Shown: in pieces, positions 37,745 through 50,754 of the stretch
How positions within the stretch are numbered: position 1 is the first letter of the stretch
Layout of the letters: each line of letters begins with the position of its first letter
Notes under the pieces: model-generated
The model's input: only the letters and a program-made list of their open reading frames with translations
Told to the model about the DNA's origin: nothing
Database searches by the model: none
From: Enoplolaimus lenunculus
Lineage: Eukaryota; Nematoda; Enoplea; Enoplida; Thoracostomopsidae
NCBI GenBank assembly: GCA_030248215.1
Contig: JASANG010002822.1
Coordinates: 52,789 to 116,788, forward strand
Length of the DNA: 64,000 nt
Reading direction: 5' to 3'
Program-made: the position numbers and the translations under genes

Positions 37745-39905
37745 CAACTGCAACTGGGGCGATTTTTGGCGAAAACAACAATGGCGACTTTTGCTAGGGA
37801 CGGTGCGGATCATGAAATACCAACTGCAACTGTGTCGATTTTTGGAGACAGCAGCCATACCGATGCTTGACGGCCACGGTCTTTATCATCACATGACAAC
37901 AGCAACAATGCCGATTTTTGTCAGCAACGGTCCTGATCCTGAAATGGCAGCTACAACTGTGGCGGTTTTTGGCCGCAACAGTTCGGATCCTCAACTGGCA
38001 ACAACAACAACTGACAATTTTGACGTCACCAGCCGTGGCGATTTTTGGCAGCGTCTGTTCGGATTTTCAAGTGCAAACTGCGACTGTGCCGATTTTTGGC
38101 AATAGCTGTTTGGATCCTGAAATGGTTATACGGCCATGATGGTATTCGGAAACAACAGCGGGCTTTTGGCAGCGATAGTTGAGGTCCACAAATGGCAACT
38201 GCATGTATGCCTATTTTGCGACTACGGTCCGGATCATCGAATAGCAACACAACCATTGCAATTTTTGGCGGAGACGGTCTAAATTATTAAATGATGAAGG
38301 CGGCATGGCGAGTTTTCGCAGCAATGCTCTGGATTTTCAAATGGCAACAGGAATTATGGAGTTTTTGAAAACAACGGCTCGTGTCCTCAAGCGGCAGAAG
38401 CAAGCATGGCCGTTTTTGGATGCAAAAAACCGCGGCGATTTTAGCGGCGATGGCCTAAATTATTAAATGGCGACGGCAGTCATGGCGATTTTTGGCAGCA
38501 ATGCTCTGGATCTTCAAATGGCAACAGGAATTATGGAGGTTTTTTGGCATCGACGGTACAGATCATCAAATGATCAACAGTAACAATTGCGATTTTTGGC
38601 AGTGATAGCCTGGATCGATTATTAAATGGCAATAGCAAGCATGGCCTTGTTTGTCACCGATGGTCCGAAATCTAAAATGGCAAAGACGCTCATGGTGATG
38701 TGTTGCGGCGGCGAGCTGAAATTTCGAACGACAGCAGAAGCTGCCACGCATTTAGGCAGCGACTACACTGGTTATAAAATAGTAACAGAAGCAATGGCGA
38801 TTTTTGGATGCGGTGCTCTGAATTCTCGAACGGCAGCAGAAGCCCAGCGATTTTTGCAGCTACTGTCCTGGCCATAAAACGGAAACAACAACCATGGCAA
38901 TTTTGGCAGCGACAATATGGCTAATCAAATTGCGACAGCAACCATGGCGATTTTTGGCAGCGACGGCCAATATCATAAAGTGGCAGTAGTAACCAGGGCG
39001 ATTTTTGCTGGGGACGGTCCGAATGTTCAAATAGCAAGTGCAACTGTGTCGATTTTGGAGACAACAGCCAGGCTTCGGCTTCGATCATCACATAACAACA
39101 GCAACCATGGTGATTCTTGCCAGCATTGGTCCTGGACCTGATCCTTAACTAGCAGCTACAACTGTCGATTTTTGGCAACAACGGTTCGGGACCTCAAGTA
39201 GCAGGAGCAAGCATGGCGATTTTGAGCGGCGATGGTTTGGACCTTCGAACGCTAAAAGCAACCGTGGCGATTCTTATCAGCGACGGTTCGGATCTTCAAA
39301 TGGCAACTACAACTGTGGCGATTTATGGCAACAACGTTTCGGGTCATCAAGTGGCAAAAGCAAACACGACAATTTTTGCCAGCCTCAGTCAGGATCATCA
39401 AATGGCACAACAGCCATGGCGATTTTTGGCAGCGAGGGCCGGAAAAAAAAAAAGAGGAAAAAGGAATTTTTCTCCCGGGAAAAAAACACGGCGGGGCCAC
39501 GACCGCCCCCCCGGAGGCACGCCCGCCCCCCAAACCACCCAAACCCCCCCCCCCACTGCGTCGATTTTTGGAGGCAAATGCCACGGCGATTTTTGTCTAC
39601 AACGGTTCGAGTATTCAAGTGGTAAAAGCAAGCATGGTGATTTTTTGCAGCGACAGCCTGGATAATTGAATGGCAATAGCAACCATGGCAATGGTTGTCA
39701 CCGATTGCCCGGAATCTGAAATGGCAAAGACGCTCATGGCGATGTGTGGCATCGGTGACCGAATTCTCAAAAGGCAGCAGAAGCCACAGCGAGTTTTGGC
39801 AGCGACTTCTCTGGTCATAAAATGGAACAAAAACAATGGCGATTTTGGCAGCGACGGCCAATATCATCAAGTGGCAGCAGCAGCAACCATGTCGATTTTT
39901 GGCAC
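37745..39905 (+). repeat. Satellite array 1 (diverged, ~70-bp unit)
   Basis: About thirty diverged units, each with 'ggcgatttttggcagcgac' followed by 'ggtccggatcatcaaatgg' and 'caacagcaaccat'. Spacing is mostly 65-80 bp. Because the unit is close to a multiple of three, fragments are open in several frames and give repetitive pseudo-proteins; I do not call them genes. The array is interrupted by a homopolymer-rich patch at 39.43-39.56 kb and ends against a copy of the ~35-bp motif. Confidence 0.85.
39433..39557. other. Homopolymer-rich patch inside array 1
   Basis: Runs of A, then C and G, then a long C run, quite unlike the flanking satellite, which resumes abruptly at 'actgcgtcgatttttgg'. 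It may be an insertion or a sequencing or assembly artefact. Confidence 0.6.
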
Positions 39906-42360
39906 CATTTTCCAATGGGTGTAGCACCTATCTTGCACTGCTTTGTGCTTGATGCTTGATATACTGATGACAGGTTTTGTTAGGTTAAAACCTATTGCAT
40001 ATATTTAGAGACCGTGCTTCGGGTGGACCTTCATATACGAATCGCATCCAGCATTCTCAAATGTGTGTAGCACCTTTTGCCAGTTGGTTGATCTTGCGTA
40101 GATTTTCAGTCTGGCAACCAGGAATTATTAGTAGCAGGCCAAAAAGATTTACACACGAGATAGCGAAAAGTTTGGTAACAGGTCTGTTTTGATGCTGTAG
40201 ACAAATCTTGGCCAGTAAAAAGAAGATGACTGTATGGGAGCTGCGCCCCCTTGTGCCCATATTTGCGGTATCGCGGATTTAACAGGATTTGAACCTTTGC
40301 TTATTGTTTCGTTACATTCTCAGACCGGTAGTAACTGTACTGAACATAAAATCGCAGTTGGTATTCTCAAATGTGCGTAGCATCTATCAACAGTTGATGA
40401 TATGCAAGTATTTGCCTATATTTCAATGTTATACACTGCAAAAAACGGTGAGTCAAATTGACTCCCTCCGAAATAGGCTCTACGGGACTACACAAACTGA
40501 GTCAAAATACGACTCCACCAGAGTCAAACGTGCGATTTAGCGAGTTTCGACTATCAAAGGGTTACGTTCCTGACGATCCCGGTGGTTGCCCTGAGTTAAC
40601 AGTATACTCGATACGATAATATGTTTCATTTGCGTAGAAACACGTATTACCTGTAAAAAGGGTTCACAAGACGCCAGAGTCCCTTTGCGCTAAGAGCAAC
40701 ATGTTTATAAACGAAAAATGACTGGTTCAATCAGGCCTTGGATGAGGTTGTCTCCGAGCTGAGTAAACCTCAGATTGCAATCCAGAACAAGGACCACAGC
40801 AAAAAACGGCCTGCAAATGATTTTAAACACCAGAGAAAAGTTTTGGCATCGCTTATTAACTACGCGAAATCTTCTCATTTTAACAGACAACCTGGTTTCA
40901 AATACAGTCTTGTGGTCAAATGTGTATAGCATCTATCATAAGTTAGTGATTGATACAATGTTCACCAGTGACATTGCGGTTTGGTTCACAAACTGTAATC
41001 TCAACTGTGTGTAGCTCCTATCGCCAGTTAACGATTACTAATAGCTGCTTTGACTTCAACAAAGCGCTAATGCGGGGTTCACGTTATAAATGGCGCAGTT
41101 GGGTCACGTTTTGTCACGTTGTATATATTGGGTAACATTTTGTTTGCGTTGTAACCCAATATGATATTCCAAAAACAGTGGTTGCCTGGTAACATCACGT
41201 ATCGGTCACGTTTTGAAATAGCGATCGCAACCGTGCATCAAATCTTTTACAAACTCGCTAATCTGAAGCTTGAGCTCAAAATCTCAAATGTGTATAGCAT
41301 CTATCTTTATATCGTATGGACAGTGGGACAGTTGTTCAAAGGTGATATCTTGGATCACGTTCGGTATTCTCAAATGTGTATAGCACCTATCAACCATTAA
41401 CGATTGCAAATACTTGTAAAGTTTCCATTGCGATACTGATGCTTTTGTTTCGTCTTCGGCCATGTGTCAGAGGCGTGAGTATGTGAAGTATTGTATGGAA
41501 ATTTGTGTTACGTATGCAAACAGCAACAGAGTTTCATGATTTGAACGCAGTGATATTCATGAATACCAAGTCAGAAAATGAACGTTGAGGTTATATCCTT
41601 CCGAAATGAAATCCTGGCTACGCTCCTGAACGATGACAAATGATAGCGGCCACATACAATTATTGAAAATTAGCACAGTGGGGTTAGCGAGTGTAAGAAA
41701 CATTTGCAAATGACCATATCACCTATCGTCAGCTTGCAATTATAAACCGTATTCTTGGAAGGCAACAGGCTAACTTAAATTTGCCAACAAACGTCCGTAT
41801 TCTCAAACGGCTAAAACAATTAATGCAGAATCCACAATAACTTGCGTCAATCAAATAACCGTTTCATTGCTTGTACAAAGTTTATTTCACCGTGAGTTAA
41901 TAGCGTATGTATTCAATTTGCTGTTTTGTTACGGATACGATCAACGAGTATCTCTGCGTACGAATCTGAGCTGATCCTGCTGCAACAGTATTATGCGGGG
42001 TTCATGTTATAAATTGGGACAACCTGGAACACGTTTTCTCCCATTACAATAGTCAGTAACATTATGTCTGCACGTTAATTGTTGCTTAAATCAATCTCCG
42101 GTAATATATATTGGAACAAGCAGCATAGACTCATGCACTCTTGTATGGAACATGCTGTCGGAAACAGCTCCAGCCATTGGAGGCGAACAAATGTTTACGG
42201 ACTGCAGGGCCTGCGTTGCATCCGTAATTGCGGCCTTGGTTGTTCTATGGACAGGCGTGGATGTTGTCAAGATTTACAAAAAATCTAATGTGAATAATCC
42301 AGGCTCGTAGCCTGCTCAACATGCTAGGGGCACCAAAAAATTGTAGGAGGTGCATGCAAC
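39905..42360. repeat. Second stretch of dispersed ~35-bp motif copies
   Basis: Copies of the TCTCAAATGTGTATAGCA motif lie at about 39.91, 40.05, 40.36, 40.92, 41.00, 41.28, 41.37 and, weakly, 41.71 kb. A second shared block, 'gcggggttcacgttataaa', occurs at 41.07 and 42.00 kb and again at 43.14 kb. No gene is supported. Confidence 0.55.
40434..40537. mobile_element. CACTGCAAAAAA-type MITE, truncated
   Basis: It starts CACTGCAAAAAACGGTGAG followed by 'tcaaattgactccctccg'. It matches the left half of the complete element at 52.61-52.82 kb. The right end is missing. Confidence 0.7.
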
Positions 42361-42362
42361 GG

Positions 42363-42750
42363 ATTTCTTACGTGTTACGGCCCATGTAAAGAACAGGAGC
42401 GGAACGTTTTTCTGTGGGACTGCAATAGAATAAACTTAAGCTTTGGATAATTTTTTGACGATTTTGTACGTGTTGCGGCCATGTAAAGATCAGGGGCGGA
42501 ACCTTTTTCTGTGGGACTGCAATCGAATAAGCCTAAGCTTTGGACAATGTTTACAGGATTTTGTACGTGTTGCGGCTATGTAAAGATCAGGGGCGGAACG
42601 TTTTTCTGTGGGACTGCAATAGATAAAGCTTAAGCTTTGGACTATATTTTGAGGATTTTGTACGTGTTGCGGCCATGTGAAGATCAAGGGCGGAACGTTT
42701 TTCTGTGGGACTGCAATCGAATAAGCCTAAGCTTTGGACAATTTTTTTGC
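42363..42750. repeat. Tandem array of a MITE end, 4 copies of ~97 bp
   Basis: Each unit has 'tacgtgttgcggccatgta' followed by 'aagatcaggggcggaacg', 'ttttctgtgggactgcaat' and 'taagctttgga'. Unit starts at 42371, 42470, 42566 and 42663 give periods of 99, 96 and 97 bp. The unit is the GGCCCATGTA end and adjoining body of the CCTAAG MITE family, now tandemly repeated. Confidence 0.85.
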
Positions 42751-43874
42751 TTAACCCCTTCTCACATTGAGTTGCATATAGGCAACTCAGCGCAGTATAT
42801 ATACGTTAAATAATATATATCGCACCGTGTTTAATTAACCAATGCTGCAAACGGAAATGAAAATATGAAATTCGGTGTTGTTTTTCGCGTCGTCCATTTT
42901 GTCTGGTGTCCGTAACGTGGAATTTAGAACAGATTTTCAACAGCGGTATTGGAGAAAAGATAGCGGATGGAAATTGATACGGTTTAAATAGGTCAAAGGG
43001 CATGTTTCGCCATTCATTGAAACAAAATGGCAGTGGCGTATCCAGAATTTTGAGAAAGAAGAGATTCGCAGGCCAATAACCAGATCAACATGATAAAGGT
43101 TACCAAAAAATCGAAATTGCATAAATCATTTTTATGCGGTATTCACGTTATAACTGGGGCAGCTGGAACACGGTTTGTTACATGTTGATTCGACATTGAA
43201 CAGTACGATAGCGCAGTGACGCAACAAGTCCTGACATAAATGCATAGGCTACACTGCGCTGTATCTCGGAACACCATTGGAATCAGGCGATCAAATGAGG
43301 AAAACAGTAAAGTAAGAAACAATGTTCCACAGCCGTTTCTCAAACGGCATCAGCACCCATGTCGATGTTTCGCGTTTACGTTGTACCCATGCTGTTGATG
43401 GTCACCGTTAGTCCGTCTGAAATGGAAACAGCAACCATAATGGATCATCCATGTTATACTGTCTATGCTACTGTAAAAAATTATAGCCACATGCGAGTCT
43501 CCAAGTGCGTAATTGCAGGGTTTTGCCAATTAGATATCCAAATGTCACCCAATTTCAGTCATGCACATGACACTGTCAATACGTCATAGAAAGGACTGCC
43601 ATTTTGTCCTGAATCTGACAGAAGCGACTCCGGTTTTTGCATAATACAGACTCTGTCCGAAGGGACCCTGTCTGGCGAGGTGTCACGACAATTCGTCGCT
43701 CGACAACACGTTGACCGACAACTCGTAGTCCAAGATTTCGTTGTTCAACATTTCGTTGTTCCCGTAAATTCGTCGACCTGACCGCTTGTCGCCTGGTAGT
43801 AGGTACGACAACTCGTTACCTGACAACTTGTCACTCCGACAAACGACGTTTATCACCTATAGTAGGAAATCTGA

Positions 43875-46650
43875 AATGGCAACAGCAACCATGGCGATGT
43901 TTTCACCGATGGTCCGGACTCTTAAATGGCAACATCAACCTGGCGAATGTCTTCAACGATGGTCGGGAATCGCAAATGACAACAGCACTCTTGGCGACGT
44001 TTGTCGGCGACGAGTGGTATTCTCAAGTGGCAACAGCAACCATGGCGATGGTTTTCACCGATGGTCCGGAATCTTAAATGACAACTTCAACCAGGTGATT
44101 GATGTCAACGATGGTCTGGAATCGCAAATGGCAACATCAACCAGGTGATTGATGTCAACGATGGTCTGGAATCGCAAATGGCAACATCAACCAGGTGATT
44201 GATGTCAACGATGGTATGGAATCGCAAATGGCAAAAGCAATCGGCGACGTTTGGTGGCGACGAGTTGTGTTCTTAAGTGGCAACAGCAACCATGGCGATG
44301 GTTTTCACCGATGGTCCGGAATCTTAAATGACAACTTCAACCAGGTGATTGATGTCAACGATGGTCTGGAATCGCAAATGGCAACATCAACCAGGTGATT
44401 GATGTCAACGATGGTCTGGAATCGCAAATGGCAACATCAACCAGGTGATTGATGTCAACGATGGTCTGGAATCGCAAATGGCAACATCAACCAGGTGATT
44501 GATGTCAACGATGGTCTGGAATCGCAAATGGCAACATCAACCAGGTGATTGATGTCAACGATGGTATGGAATCGCAAATGGCAACAGCAATAGGCGACGT
44601 CTGGTGGCGACGAGTTGTGTTCTTAAGTGGCAACGGCAACCATGGCGATGGTTTTCACCGATGGTCCGGAATCTTAAATGACAACTTCAACCAGGTGATT
44701 GATGTCAACGATGGTCTGGAATCGCAAATGGCAACATCAACCAGGTGATTGATGTCAACGATGGTCTGGAATCGCAAATGGCAACATCAACCAGGTGATT
44801 GATGTCAACGATGGTCTGGAATCGCAAATGGCAACATCAACCAGGTGATTGATGTCAACGATGGTCTGGAATCGCAAATGGCAACATCAACCAGGTGATT
44901 GATGTCAACGATGGTCTGGAATCGCAAATGGCAACATCAACCAGGTGATTGATGTCAACGATGGTATGGAATCGGAAATGGCAACATCAACCAGGTGATT
45001 GATGTCAACGATGGTATGGAATCGCAAATGGCAACAGCAATCGGCGACGTTTGGTGGCGACGAGTTGTGTTCTTAAGTGGCAACAGCAACCATGGCGATG
45101 GTTTTCACCGATCAACATCAACCAGGTGATTGATGTCAACGATGGTCTGGAATCGCAAATGGCAACATCAACCAGGTGATTGATGTCAACGATGGTCTGG
45201 AATCGCAAATGGCAACATCAACCAGGTGATTGATGTCAACGATGGTCTGGAATCGCAAATGGCAACATCAACCAGGTGATTGATGTCAACGATGGTATGG
45301 AATCGGAAATGGCAACATCAACCAGGTGATTGATGTCAACGATGGTATGGAATCGCAAATGGCAACAGCAATCGGCGACGTTTGGTGGCGACGAGTTGTG
45401 TTCTTAAGTGGCAACAGCAACCATGGCGATGGTTTTCACCGATGGTCCGGAATCTTAAATGACAACTTCAACCAGGTGATTGATGTCAACGATGGTCTGG
45501 AATCGCAAATGGCAACATCAACCAGGTGATTGATGTCAACGATGGTCTGGAATCGCAAATGGCAACATCAACCAGGTGATTGATGTCAACGATGGTCTGG
45601 AATCGCAAATGGCAACATCAACCAGGTGATTGATGTCAACGATGGTCTGGAATCGCAAATGGCAACATCAACCAGGTGATTGATGTCAACGATGGTATGG
45701 AATCGCAAATGGCAACAGCAATCGGCGACGTTTGGTGGCGACGAGTTGTGTTCTTAAGTGGCAACAGCAACCATGGCGATGGTTTTCACCGATGGTCCGG
45801 AATCTTAAATGACAACATCAACCAGGTGATTGATGTCAACGATGGTCTGGAATCGCAAATGGCAACATCAACCAGGTGATTGATGTCAACGATGGCCTGG
45901 AATCGCAAATGGCAACAGCAATCGGCGACGTTTGGTGGCGACGAGTTGTGTTCTTAAGTGGCAACAGCAACCATGGCGATGGTTTTCACCGATGGTCCGG
46001 AATCTTAAATGACAACATCAACCAGGTGATTGATGTCAACGATGGTCTGGAATCGCAAATGGCAACATCAACCAGGTGATTGATGTCAACGATGGTCTGG
46101 AATCGCAAATGGCAACAGCAATCGGCGACGTTTGGTAGCGACGAGTTGTGTTCTTAAGTGGCAACAGCAACCGTGGCGATGTTTGGCAGCAGCAATCTAT
46201 ATTTTACAATAGCAGCAGTAAACATGACGATGTTTGTCACGGATGATCCGGAATCTTGAATGGTAACAGCATCAATGGCGATTTAGGTTGCGACAATTTG
46301 GATTCTGAACTGGCAGCAGCAACTGTGCAACTCTGGCGATGTTTGTCACCGACTGTGCGGAATCTGAAATAGCAACAGAATCATCACGATGTTTGGCCGC
46401 AACGATCTGGATTTTTAAACGGGAGCATCAACCATGGCGATATTTGGCCGCGACAAACTGTATTCTCAAATGCCAACAGGCGGTGTTTGACGGCGACGAT
46501 TTAGGTTCTGAAACTGCCACAGCAACCCTGGCGATGTTGGTCGCCGATGCTCCTAAAACAGAAATGGGAACAGCATCCTTTTAGGTTTTTGGCCACGACG
46601 ACCCGGATCTTATATGGCAACAGCTACTTGGCACTTCTCGAAATCGCTCT
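43875..46650 (+). repeat. Satellite array 2: 50-bp unit with higher-order structure
   Basis: The base unit is exactly 50 bp: 'gattgatgtcaacgatggtc', then 'tggaatcgcaaatggcaac', then 'atcaaccaggt'. A second module with 'cggcgacgtttggtggcgac' and 'ccatggcgatggttttcacc' is inserted at regular places: its tcggcg/taggcg mark lies at 44241, 44591, 45041, 45372, 45722, 45922 and 46122. Intervals are 350, 450, 331, 350, 200 and 200, that is multiples of 50 apart from one 19-bp loss. Units in the core are nearly identical; the edges are diverged. Open frames inside are by-products. Confidence 0.95.
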
Positions 46651-47119
46651 AATTTTTTCTCAAAATCGCTCTAATTCTTTCTCGCATGAATATTTTCAAT
46701 TTCGACTGAGATTCAACTCCGACAGGAGTTTTAGCACAACACTGAACACTGCATGATTGAGTGTGCCTTCAACAACCGTTACGAAAATTTGCCTGGATTT
46801 CATTTTCAAACTGCGATGAAACTTTATCGACGAATTCAAGTTGCATCGACAAAAACCGAAAATTTTGCGTTTCACAGTCGGAAAAGCAAATCCTTGAAAG
46901 CAAAAATTTTCGCAAGTTGTATCTGAAATAATGGCGACTAAAACTGAATCAGAGCTCACATTCTTTAAATGTGTGTAGCACCAATCACAAGTTGACATTT
47001 GCGACCGTTTGCCAGATTTTTCTGCGATGTTGATGCTGTTGTAAGCTATGTGCCCCTGTGAGCCATAAGCTAAGTATGTGACGCATCGCACGAAATCCTG
47101 GAACGGCAACTTCAAGTTT

Positions 47120-49180
47120 CAATTTGCACCAATGAAAAACAAACAGCGTAGCTGGGTTTCATTTCGGTATGGTATAATTTTATGTATACAAAGATGTTTG
47201 CCAGCAATCGTAGCAAGTCGAAACAATTGCTTCCCCACTGCGATCCCTGAAGTCTTATTACCCCTCCTCTTACTCGGATTACTACAGTAAGTATGCAGGA
47301 TTTCATTTCGAAAGGGTATAACGAGAGATGTTGCGTTCGAGTGCACAAATTCAAATCAGTTGCCGACACCAAAGATGCCAGTGAACCATTTCGAAAGGGA
47401 AAAACTTATAGAAAAAAAAAACAAATAAACAAAACCAGAGAGGGTTCTTCCTATACTTTTTCCCCCGAAAAAAACGAAGGAAAGACGCCCAAAAAAAGGG
47501 GAAAAACCCCAACGCTGTCGACATCATTTCGGTAAGGCAAGCGAGTGTAGCGATGATTACATTTCAGAAGGGGACAAACAACATCATTGAAAAATCCTGG
47601 CGAGCAAGTACATCGAGCGATAACGTTGATGCAACGCAACAGTTACCGCCGACAGACGTGGAAAACCAGCGGCGTAGCCAGGATTTCAAGTCAAAATGGA
47701 ACATCAATGGAATATTTTATATCGAGTGCCAACATTATCGCAACGCAACCAATGCCGACGTCGGACGTGGATAACCAGCGGCGTAGCCAGGATTTCATTT
47801 CGAGAGGGTTGAACTACATGCAAAGTTGTTTGCAAGCAATTATAACAAGCGAAATCAATTGTTGTCAATACAATGGACATGAACCAATGTTAATGACGCG
47901 TTTGAAGAAACCAGTGGCGTAGGCAGGATTTCATTTTGGTTCAGCACAACTTCAAGCAAAAGTTTTTGCGAAAAAATCGTCGAAAACGAAAACATTTGTT
48001 GTCACACGATACAAATAACTCAGCGTATACAGTGACGTTCCCAGGTTAACTTGGTGACGACGGCACGGATAAAAAGAGTAAATATAGGTTCTAAAGCAGT
48101 CCTAGGAAATCAGTAACACCGGTTACTGTTGGTTTGGACAACGAAGTTGACTACGGTACTACCGAAGGTAATTATGATTAACTTAAAGTTGCAGAATTTG
48201 GTTTGTTTTCATTCCAACAACTACAGTACACAACTCTGCCGATGACCACGTCACACACACATGTGAAGCAGCACCGGTCTGACCAGGATTTCATTTCGGG
48301 AAGATATGACTACTTGTAAACTTTTGTGTGAGCGAATGTATCGAAAGTAATTGCCGATGCTAGGAAGTTACTCAAACGCCAGCAAATACTACTTCAGTGT
48401 GGTTGATATCGGCATCAGACGTGGAAAATGTCTCGATGTGGTCAGGATTTGATTTCCGGAGGGATATAACTTGATTTAGTAGCTATTGCGAGCGATTTGA
48501 TTGGATGAAAATTGCGGCTGAGAAAAAGCTGAAACCTGTCAATTTTCGATTGGTTGTTCCAATTTTTCAATGTCCGCGATTGTCTTTGAACAAATACAAC
48601 AAACAACACAGATGTTGATCTCATTCAATGTGACCACTCATTCGGAAGAGTATAAACCACAAAAAGAGATTTTTGGGAGTCGTCGTTGCAAACGAAAACA
48701 TTTTCATGACAAACTACCGGCTTAACCGGGAACTCTTATTTCTTGAGAGGATAACTTGGAGAAAATGACGTTGTGATCCAGTGTTGCAAACGAAGACACT
48801 TTCTTGCCCAGACCATAAATTAGCCAACTCGAAACATGGTATAACAAACTGACGTACAAGCGATTGGCATTGAATGAGGCGTAGCCAGGATTTTATTTTG
48901 GGAGATAATTAATTAACTAAAAAATTGATCGATCATATTCAGCGAAAACAGACGTTTTTGCTATTCAACTTTGTCAAAGCTGAAAATAAACAATTTACTG
49001 TAATACCGTTGGTTGTGAATCAGCGGAGTCTGTTCTATTTCGGCAGGATATAACCTCATGTAAACGTTTGTTGCGAGCGAACGCATTTGAGAAAGTAATC
49101 GCCGACTCTGATGAGGCAACCGCTGCTAATGATGTTTTGCAAGGTAAACAAACTTGGAATGTATCAGTCATCTGGTTCTG
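47120..49180 (+). repeat. Degenerate tandem array with GGCGTAGCCAGGATTTCA unit
   Basis: A block close to 'gcgtagccaggatttcatt' and then 'tcgagagggtataac' recurs at about 47.15, 47.30, 47.54, 47.67, 47.78, 47.92, 48.28, 48.44, 48.74, 48.88 and 49.03 kb, often followed by 'tttgcaagcaat'-like sequence. Spacing is 110-300 bp. No gene is supported. Confidence 0.65.
47403..47520. other. Second homopolymer-rich patch
   Basis: Runs of A interrupted by CCCC, GGGG and TTTTT, similar in texture to the patch at 39.43-39.56 kb, again embedded in repetitive DNA. A sequencing artefact is possible. Confidence 0.5.
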
Positions 49181-49222
49181 TGTACACGACTCGACAACAT
49201 AACAGTAACAAATGCTGAAATA

Positions 49223-49330
49223 CAGGCCCGTAGCCAGCTCACCTTGCTATGGGGGCTAAAATGTTTTCAGGAGGGGCATACAAGTGGTTTTCGATGACTT
49301 ACAAGCAAGGTTGAAATATTACCACTGCGC
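49223..49330. repeat. GGGCCCGTAGCCA-type repeat, copy 7
   Basis: 'ggcccgtagccagctcacc' followed by 'ttgctatgggggctaaaat' and 'gacttacaagcaaggttga'. It is truncated on the right by a copy of the 'tcaccagttaacg' motif. Confidence 0.65.
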
Positions 49331-49589
49331 TCAATATCACCAGTTAACGAGAAGACTATTTTCGTTGCAGGATATGCCGTATCGAGCAAACCGAGACACA
49401 AATACATTTTAAAACACGGGACGAGGCACAGAAACGTCAATGAGGGAACCAAACGGTTTCATTTCGGACGAAATTGTGAAAATTTGTGCTCTCTGAGCTG
49501 AGCAATGGAAAGATTTTTGGAAATGTATGTATGTATGTGCACTGTTGTAAAAAATTGTCCAGATCTGTGAGATCGAAATCGTGTATTCG

Positions 49590-49905
49590 AAGACGTTGAG
49601 CAACTTTTGCTAGCGTGGCATTCTTTGAACTTTGCGTCAATGTAGAGAGAACAGGGCCGTAACAGTAGTATAAGCATATTCCTAACCGTAAACTTAAGCA
49701 CACAAAAGAAGAAAACATGGACCGAGCTTTGCCAGATATCTGTTTCAAGGCGCGAATCAATTTTTGGCGATAAACCTTTGTCAGGGACGGTCTGGATCAT
49801 CAAATAGCAATTGAACCTGTCTCGATTTCTGACGACAGCAACCATAGCGATTTTTGGCAGCCACGGTCAGGATCCTAGAATGACAAGCTCCAACTGTGGC
49901 AATAT
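49590..49905. repeat. Composite repeat D: host repeat with nested MITE and satellite units
   Basis: 'tttgctagcgtggcattct' and 'ttgaactttgc' are followed by a decayed GGCC-end MITE (49.64-49.73 kb), then 'ctttgccagatatctg' and satellite units of the array 1 type. The same order occurs at 50.51-50.76 and 51.35-51.55 kb. Confidence 0.65.
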
Positions 49906-50550
49906 ATAGCATCAGTGGTAGTGAAAATTTGTGCTCTCTGAGCTGAACAACGGAAAGACGTTTGGAAATGTATGTTTGTATGTATGTATGTATATATGTA
50001 TAGACGCCGTGTTTTGAACTTCCACTTCCGATTTTTCCAGAGAATGCTTCTATCGAACAAAAATTAATACACCAAACCAAAGCCGCTTTTGGTTCTCTTA
50101 CGATCGTTCAATGCATATTCACAAACATTGAATTAGTACACATGTTTGAATGGGTCATCCACGTTATAATACTTGCACTGCTGTAAAAAATTGTCCAGAT
50201 CTGTGAGGTTGAAATCGTGTAATTCTGGCGACAAAATGCATAAACAAAATCAGTTGCTTCACTTTTTACGCATAAATATTTTCAACTTCATGTGAGATCC
50301 AATTCAGCGGTGGTATGGGAACGGTGGAATCTTGGATAGATGGCGTTTGTGAATATTGTCCGTCCTAAATTCTATACGCTCATGCTGAAGATGAATCTTT
50401 CTGCGCAATGTTTCTCATGGTATTGTGTATGCATTGAAGGGATGCTGGTTTCAACTTGGCAGCTATTCGGGAATTGGTAAAAGAGGATGCAAGAACAAGG
50501 TTCCAAGACGCAAAGCAATTTTTGCTAGTTCGGCATTCTTTGAACTTTGC

Positions 50551-50697
50551 GATAATGTATAGAGAACAGGGCCGTAACAGTATTATAAGCATATTCCTAA
50601 GCCTAAACTTAACCTTATGTAAAAAATGTAAAGTTTAAACTTATTCCATGGCAGCTCTGAAGAAAAACGTTCCGCTCCTGATCTTTACATGAACCGA
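50551..50697. mobile_element. GGCC-end MITE with CCTAAG core, copy E
   Basis: Left end 'aatgtatagagaacagggc', core 'attcctaagcctaaactta', right end 'gttccgctcctgatcttta' then 'catgaacc'. The flanks 'gaactttgc' and 'gagttttgcc' mark the same target site as copies D and F. Confidence 0.75.
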
Positions 50698-50754
50698 GTT
50701 TTGCCAGATATCTGCTTCAAGCGCGCGAAACGATTTTTGGGAACAAACTTTGGC

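Noticed and set aside
39213-39665. 150-codon open frame in array 1
   Set aside because: It is the satellite translated and runs through the homopolymer patch.
44195-46079. Several identical 67-codon open frames in satellite array 2
   Set aside because: They recur at multiples of the 50-bp unit, start inside the unit and lack splice or start context; they are a by-product of the repeat.
43875-46650. CRISPR-like regular spacing
   Set aside because: Repeats are directly adjacent with no unique spacers, in an animal genome.
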